Shown here: in pieces, positions 54,733-64,000 of the stretch | How the letters are laid out: each line of letters opens with the position of its first letter | How positions within the stretch are numbered: position 1 is the first letter of the stretch | Assembly (NCBI GenBank): GCA_050249535.1 | Contig: JBFWQI010000018.1 | Coordinates: forward strand, 1-64,000 | Reading direction: 5' to 3' | Origin: JADJXM01 sp937967285 | Lineage (GTDB): Bacteria > Acidobacteriota > Blastocatellia > RBC074 | DNA length: 64,000 nt | Notes under the pieces: model-generated | The model's database searches: none | Seen by the model: only the letters and a program-made list of their open reading frames with translations | What the model was told of the DNA's origin: nothing | Program-made: the position numbers and the translations under genes

Positions 54733-55371
54733 GTGACAGAGAAAAAAGAGACATTACGGGAAAAGCGGGCTGCAGCCACACGTGAGCACATACTGGGCGC
54801 CGCGTTCGAGCTCTTAGTGGAGCATCCGGAGCAGCCCTTTTCGCATGAAGCCGTCGCGAAGGCGGCGGGGGTGGGTGCGCGGACGGTGTACCGCTATTTT
54901 CCGGTCCAGGCGGACCTTTTCGAAGCCTTGTGGCTGCGAGTCCGAAAACAGTCCGGGACCGTGTTTCCGGCAGAAGAAGCCGAGATCGTTCCTCTGATCG
55001 GGGTGCTGTATCGCGAGTTCGATCAAAACGAAAAACTGGTTCGTGCCGTGATGGAATCGACAGCCGGAGCGCGTGTTCGTGCTCGTGGAGCCGCGGAAGG
55101 CCGGGACGGTTTCGATCAGAGCCTGAAAGACTTAACGGAGGGCCGAAGTCCGGAGGAACGCCGACAGGTACGGGCGGTGTTTCAATGCATCCATTCCGGT
55201 CCATTCTGGCAAATGCTGCGCGAACGGGGTGAGCTGTCCGGTGAGGAGGCGATCGCCGCGGCGAGTTGGGCCGCGCAGGCGCTGCTCAATACACTCCGCC
55301 GCGAACGGAAGAATTCTCATAAACAAACCAACAATGCCGGGAAAAAACGGCGCAAACCGAAAGGAGCCTGA
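54733..55371 (+). CDS. TetR/AcrR-family transcriptional regulator
   Basis: The 212-residue regulator has the TetR helix-turn-helix (TREHILGAAFELLVEH, FSHEAVAKAAGVGARTVYRYFPVQADLFEALW) and a helical ligand-binding C-terminal domain. GTG 54733 is chosen because the 17 codons upstream (from GTG 54682) read through the operator palindromes and do not look protein-like; no SD is visible, so it may be leaderless. The cupin gene follows by 4 nt, and both are probably repressed through the twin operators. Confidence 0.88.
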   Translation: MTEKKETLREKRAAATREHILGAAFELLVEHPEQPFSHEAVAKAAGVGARTVYRYFPVQADLFEALWLRVRKQSGTVFPAEEAEIVPLIGVLYREFDQNEKLVRAVMESTAGARVRARGAAEGRDGFDQSLKDLTEGRSPEERRQVRAVFQCIHSGPFWQMLRERGELSGEEAIAAASWAAQALLNTLRRERKNSHKQTNNAGKKRRKPKGA

Positions 55372-55375
55372 CCTT

Positions 55376-55861
55376 ATGACTACGACTGAACAAAGAGTGG
55401 AGACGCTGGTGCTGGGTCCTCAAGATAACCGGCTGACTGAGCCGATGGACGTGCTCGGCGAACCGGGCCTGGTCAAACTCGCCGGCGGGGATACGGGCAA
55501 TGCGGTGGCGATACTGCATTTCTCTGTGCCGAAATTCTCCGGCCCGCCGATGCATCGACACTCGCGCGAGGATGAATGGTTCTATGTGCTCGACGGCGAA
55601 CTCATCTTCGAGGTAGATGGAAAGCGTTTTACCGCAGGCCCTGGCACTTCAGCATTCGTTCCGCGCGGCGTGGCACACACTTACCAGAACTACCGGGATG
55701 AGCCGGCACACATTCTGGTAGCGGAGACTCCGTCAGGACTGGAACGGTTCTTCGAGGAAGTTTCGGCGCATAACAAGGGCTTGAGCCAGCCTGATTTCGG
55801 ACGTGTCGGGGAATTGGCGCAGAGCTATGGTTTGGAGCTGCTGGGACCTCCGCTCTCGTAA
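55376..55861 (+). CDS. Cupin-domain protein
   Basis: The 161-residue single-cupin protein has the metal motif HRHSREDEWFYVLDGE (His, His, Glu) and PRGVAHTYQN with the third His. Such small cupins include quercetin dioxygenase-like and sugar-binding proteins; the activity here is unknown. AAAGGAG precedes ATG 55376 and overlaps the end of the TetR gene, so both form an operon. Control by TetR suggests a response to a small, perhaps aromatic, compound. Confidence 0.88.
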   Translation: MTTTEQRVETLVLGPQDNRLTEPMDVLGEPGLVKLAGGDTGNAVAILHFSVPKFSGPPMHRHSREDEWFYVLDGELIFEVDGKRFTAGPGTSAFVPRGVAHTYQNYRDEPAHILVAETPSGLERFFEEVSAHNKGLSQPDFGRVGELAQSYGLELLGPPLS

Positions 55862-55996
55862 AGACTCTTGCCGCCGGGCGGTTCCTTCGCAGTGCTGCAA
55901 AAGTTCTGTGCGGACCATGCCCGTATTCTCGAAACCAGTGCGGGAGGCTTTCAGCAAAGACCTCGACTTTCTTCCATAATTCCCCGTCAACCTTTA

Positions 55997-56041
55997 CGCT
56001 AAGGGCTACATCTTTGTAGCTCTTGGCGTATTATCTTTTTG
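55997..56041 (+). terminator. Probable Rho-independent terminator after the cupin gene
   Basis: A 15-bp stem (ACGCTAAGGGCTACA / TGTAGCTCTTGGCGT, two mispairs) with a 4-nt loop is followed by ATTATCTTTTT. It lies between the cupin and aminotransferase genes. Confidence 0.55.
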
Positions 56042-56063
56042 ACATGTCGACCAAACATCTATT

Positions 56064-57131
<1,068 letters not shown>

Positions 57132-57153
57132 GGAGCGCAGGCATCCTGCCTGC
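57132..57153. repeat. Short GCAGGCATCCTGCCTGC hairpin
   Basis: Immediately after the aminotransferase stop; GCAGGC-atcct-GCCTGC forms a small hairpin followed by an AT stretch without a T run. It resembles dispersed hairpin repeats and may weakly terminate. Confidence 0.45.
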
Positions 57154-57206
57154 ATGTTATATTTACCCCCGAATCCGTATATTTTCCTGAGGCGCCGGAA
57201 GGAGCA

Positions 57207-58070
<864 letters not shown>

Positions 58071-58103
58071 TCGGCCCCGTCACATTTCAATGGGAGCAGG
58101 TCT

Positions 58104-58817
58104 ATGCTATTTCCAATCGGAGATGACAATTCAAACCGGACGATCGTTCCGTACGTTACCTATGCGCTGATAGCGCTCAATGTCCTCGTCTATTTTCTGC
58201 TTCAGTCGAGCGAGGCATTCACCTACGGATACAGTGTCGTCCCCGCTGAGATTACGCGCGGCGAGGACATCGACTCAGTGGTCAGGATCGGAGGCCAGGC
58301 GCTGCGCCTCTATCCCGGGCCGACGCCCGTTTACCTGACTCTCTTCTCGTCCATGTTCATGCACGGAGGGATCGGGCATCTCTTCGGTAACATGCTCTAC
58401 CTATGGATCTTCGGCGACAACGTCGAGGACGCAATGGGTCACGGCAAATACCTGATCTTCTATCTGATCTGCGGCGTGCTGGCCAGCGCGGCGCACATCC
58501 TCGTCGCGCCGAATTCGGTCGTCCCGAGCCTCGGTGCTTCGGGCGCCATCGCAGGGCTGCTCGGCGCGTACCTGGTGCTCTACCCGAAGCAGGGGATCCG
58601 AGTGCTCTACTGGGGGCGCGTGGTCGTCATGCCGGCGATCATGGTCATCGGTTTCTGGGGATTTCTGCAGTTCCTGAGCGGCTTCGGATCGCTCGCACAG
58701 GTCGGCGAACAGGGCGGCGTCGCCTACATGGCGCACATCGGCGGATTCGTCGCCGGGATCGCGCTGGTCTTCCTGTTTCGCAATCGGCAAGTCCGAAAGG
58801 AACCGGGATTTTATCAG

Positions 58818-58820
<3 letters not shown>
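58104..58820 (+). CDS. Rhomboid-family intramembrane serine protease
   Basis: The 238-residue protein has six membrane segments and the rhomboid catalytic signature: FMHGGIGHLFGNMLYLWIFG (with the loop 1 WR-like region missing), Ser in LGASGAIAG and His in AHIGGFVAG. The enzyme cleaves membrane proteins within the bilayer. SD GGAGCAGG precedes ATG. Its stop is followed by a TTTCCAG repeat arm. Confidence 0.92.
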
Positions 58821-59253
<433 letters not shown>

Positions 59254-61014
59254 ATGGATCTTCCTGAGTACAAACTGGTGACGACGGCGGAGGAACTGGC
59301 CGCGGAGCTGCCGTCGCTCGCATCCGAGCCGTTGATCGGGCTGGATACTGAGACGACGGGGCTCGATCCGCACAGTGCCCGGCTGAGGCTGCTGCAACTG
59401 GCGACGGCGGAGCGCGTGGTCATCATCGACTGCTTCGCCTTCGACGCCGGCAAGGTCGGCGGACTCGGCGATCTGCTGAGCGGGACATCGGCGGTCAAGA
59501 TCGCTCACAACGCCAAATTCGACGGGAAGTTTCTTGAGCGACATCTCGGGATCAGGCTCGAGGGGATCTTCGACACCTATCTTGCCAGTGTGCTCGCGAG
59601 CGCGGGTAACGAGGCGGACCGGCATGGGCTGGATCCTGTCGCGGCGAGGTATCTCGATCTGACGCTCGACAAGGCGCCTCAGCTGAGCGACTGGTCGGGC
59701 GAGTTGAGCGAGTATCAGCTTGAATACGCTGCGCGCGATGCTGCAATCCTGCTGCCGCTGCAGCGGAAACTGCACGAGCGGCTCGACGAGCTGGACCTGC
59801 TGGTGACGGCTGACCTCGAATTCGACTGCATCATGTCGATCGCGCGGATGGAGCTGGCGGGCGTCTATCTGGACGAGAGAATGTGGCGCGAGCTGATCGT
59901 CCGGACCCGCGAGAAGTACGACCTGGTGGCGGCCGAGCTGCAGGAGGCGCTCGGGGCCGGCGCCTCGCAGATGAGCCTCTTCGGCGAGCCGCAGCAGCAG
60001 ATCAATCTGGACTCTCCTGCTCAGGTCAAGGAGGCTCTGGCGCGTCTCGGGATCGAGGTCGAGGACACGCGCGAATGGCGCCTGCAGAAGCTCTCGCGCG
60101 AGCATCCGGTGCTCGAGAAACTGCTCGAACACCGGCATCTGAGCAAGAGCCTGTCATCTTACGGCGAGGGCATACTCGAGCACATCAATCCGGTCACCGG
60201 CCGGATTCACGCGGACTTCAGGCAGATCGGTACGCCGACCGGCCGGATCACTACCTCCTCGCCGAGCCTGCAGCAGATCCCGCACACTGTCGATTATCGA
60301 TCCTGCTTCAGAGCGCCGGAGGGCCGCAAGCTGGTCGTCGCCGATTACAGCCAGATCGAGATGCGCATCCTCGCCGATTTCGCCCGTGACGAATCGCTGC
60401 TCGCCGCCTTCGATTCGGGACAGGACCTCCACCGGACGACCGCATCGCAGATGTTCGGGATTCCGCTCAGTCATGTCACGCCGCGCCATCGCGAGCAGGC
60501 AAAGGGGCTCAACTACGGCCTGGTCTACGGCATGGGCGCAGAGGGCCTGGCCAGCCGCATCGAATCGACCGTGCCTGAGGCCGAAAGCCTGATCGAACGG
60601 TATTTCAACGCCTACGCCGGCGTCGCCCACTGGCTCCACGATGCGGCCGAGCAGGCGGTCGAGGAAGGGCGCAGCCGTACGGCATCCGGGCGCCTGTGGA
60701 TCTTCAGGCTCGATCCGCATGATCGCCAGCAACTGGCCGCGCTCAAGCGCGTCGGCAAGAACGCGCCGATCCAGGGAACGGCATCCGACATCTTCAAACG
60801 GGCCATGACGCTGCTCGACGGCTCGCTGCTCGGGCTTGACGCGCGCATCGTCAACAGCATCCACGATGAGCTGGTCATCGAATGCGAGGAGTCGATCGCC
60901 GAAGAGGTCCGCCAGATCGTCGTCGATCGGATGGTCAGCGGCGCGAAGGAGTTTCTGGTCCGCGTCCCGGTCATCGTCGAGGCTGTAGTCTCCGACGCCT
61001 GGCTTAAGAAATAG
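59254..61014 (+). CDS. Bifunctional 3'-5' exonuclease / family A DNA polymerase
   Basis: The 586-residue enzyme has an active-looking 3'-5' exonuclease domain (about 1-180; ExoI DTETTGLD, ExoII HNAKFDGKFL, ExoIII YAARDA) and a polymerase domain (about 200-586) with motif A DYSQIEMRILA, the O-helix REQAKGLNYGLVYG and motif C SIHDELVIE. It lacks the 5' nuclease domain of PolA and is much shorter than PolA (about 900). It could act in repair or as the cell's Klenow-like polymerase with a separate 5' nuclease. It is followed by the thioesterase after 8 nt. Confidence 0.93.
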   Translation: MDLPEYKLVTTAEELAAELPSLASEPLIGLDTETTGLDPHSARLRLLQLATAERVVIIDCFAFDAGKVGGLGDLLSGTSAVKIAHNAKFDGKFLERHLGIRLEGIFDTYLASVLASAGNEADRHGLDPVAARYLDLTLDKAPQLSDWSGELSEYQLEYAARDAAILLPLQRKLHERLDELDLLVTADLEFDCIMSIARMELAGVYLDERMWRELIVRTREKYDLVAAELQEALGAGASQMSLFGEPQQQINLDSPAQVKEALARLGIEVEDTREWRLQKLSREHPVLEKLLEHRHLSKSLSSYGEGILEHINPVTGRIHADFRQIGTPTGRITTSSPSLQQIPHTVDYRSCFRAPEGRKLVVADYSQIEMRILADFARDESLLAAFDSGQDLHRTTASQMFGIPLSHVTPRHREQAKGLNYGLVYGMGAEGLASRIESTVPEAESLIERYFNAYAGVAHWLHDAAEQAVEEGRSRTASGRLWIFRLDPHDRQQLAALKRVGKNAPIQGTASDIFKRAMTLLDGSLLGLDARIVNSIHDELVIECEESIAEEVRQIVVDRMVSGAKEFLVRVPVIVEAVVSDAWLKK

Positions 61015-61022
61015 ATCCTGCC

Positions 61023-61442
61023 ATGCCAAGAATGACAGCCACTGAGCTTGAGGATTTTCTCGCCGGCCATTTTCCGCTCGTCGATGACGTCGGTTTCAGA
61101 GTCGAGGAGGTGGCGGAGAACTTCGCGCGGGTTCGCATGGTCTACCACGAAGGACGCCTCGGTCCGGGCGGAACCATCTCCGGCCCTTCGCTGATGATGC
61201 TGGCCGACACAGCGATGTTCATGGCGATTCTCGGGATGATCGGCCCGGAAGCCATGGCTGTGACTTCCAACCTCAACATCAACTTCCTGCGACGGCCGAA
61301 GGCTGCGGACGTCATCGGTGAGGCGACGCTTCTTAAGCTGGGCTCGCGCCTGGCGGTCGGGGAGGTCCGGATCTATTCGGACGGCGAACCGGAGCCGGTT
61401 GCGCATGCCACGCTCACTTACTCGCTGCCGCCGCGCCCCTGA
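61023..61442 (+). CDS. PaaI-like hotdog thioesterase
   Basis: The 139-residue single-hotdog protein has GPGGTISGPSLMMLADTAMFMAI (the active-site helix with Asp) and VTSNLNINFLRRPKAADVIGEATLLKLGSRLAVGEV, typical of PaaI/YbgC-like acyl-CoA thioesterases. The usual G(x)xS/T... catalytic side chains are conserved by eye. It begins 8 nt after the polymerase and may be cotranscribed. Confidence 0.85.
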   Translation: MPRMTATELEDFLAGHFPLVDDVGFRVEEVAENFARVRMVYHEGRLGPGGTISGPSLMMLADTAMFMAILGMIGPEAMAVTSNLNINFLRRPKAADVIGEATLLKLGSRLAVGEVRIYSDGEPEPVAHATLTYSLPPRP

Positions 61443-61510
61443 AAAAGAACCCTCGAAACGATAGCCCCGCTTGCGCCGCGGGAGCAGAGACGGCTAAAAT
61501 ATCTGCTTTT

Positions 61511-62218
<708 letters not shown>

Positions 62219-62233
62219 GTATTGAGAAACCTA

Positions 62234-62275
<42 letters not shown>

Positions 62276-62279
62276 CGAT

Positions 62280-64000
<1,721 letters not shown>

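Overview
The window is about 64 kb of GC-rich (roughly 58-60% by eye) bacterial chromosome with short gaps, operons on both strands and many intergenic repeats. A ~1,300-residue Oar/TonB-type receptor with an N-terminal carboxypeptidase-regulatory domain, an OlsB-OlsA pair, many secreted S9/S41/serine hydrolases and FHA proteins suggest a Gram-negative soil or sediment bacterium, most likely Acidobacteriota (Blastocatellia-like). That assignment is inferred from gene content; no rRNA or tRNA gene was recognised.

Layout. 1-2063: broken Rhs locus, with an IS21-like end, an AT-rich lipase-like Rhs tip, a membrane protein that is the likely immunity partner, and an orphan Rhs fragment. 2071-7362 (minus): Bem46-like hydrolase, S9 peptidase, secreted esterase, dUTPase. 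7396-10194 (minus): PhoU-PhoB-PhoR operon with a Pho-box-like triple repeat upstream. 10717-16228 (minus): phosphoesterase, PLD-like protein, exported kinase-like protein, FHA-MshEN-FHA-TM-DUF3616 protein. 16487-18641 (plus): S41 protein and LolA-like protein. 18920-19789 (minus): zinc-ribbon membrane protein. 20231-22014 (plus): ornithine-lipid genes and a small Cys protein. 22271-27178 (plus): TonB receptor with terminator, TPR protein. 27356-30259: serine hydrolase (minus), LysR regulator (plus), lone BMC shell protein (plus). 30243-34774 (minus): SARP regulator and four genes around a trypsin-like protease, the best candidate for an undescribed system. 35161-36885: phosphoesterase (minus), glycosyltransferase (plus). 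36922-46134 (plus): DUF4127, permease, hydantoinase/oxoprolinase, LolA-like, HExxH protein, BadF-type sugar kinase, NanE. 46448-50491: ClpB-D2-like ATPase (plus), AtuA-like and MBL proteins (minus), M48-like FHA protein (plus). 50829-54601 (plus): GmhA, deoxyhypusine-synthase-like protein, inositol-phosphatase-like protein, APC permease. 54733-55861 (plus): TetR and cupin with twin operators. 56064-64000 (plus): aminotransferase, NAD kinase, rhomboid protease, exonuclease-polymerase, thioesterase, methyltransferase, and ProRS running off the end.

The most striking signal is the repeat landscape. Four families of short tandem repeats (built on AGAAAGT, CTGGAAA, ACAGGATTT and GCAAAGG) are mostly laid out as two opposed arms around a spacer, and several have become the starts, stops, tails or even the signal peptide of neighbouring genes. 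Two copies of a ~300-bp MITE-like element have 13-bp terminal inverted repeats and perfect 7-bp target duplications, and their central segment is inverted relative to their ends. A 98-bp palindrome supplies the last 23 residues and the stop codon of a hydrolase.
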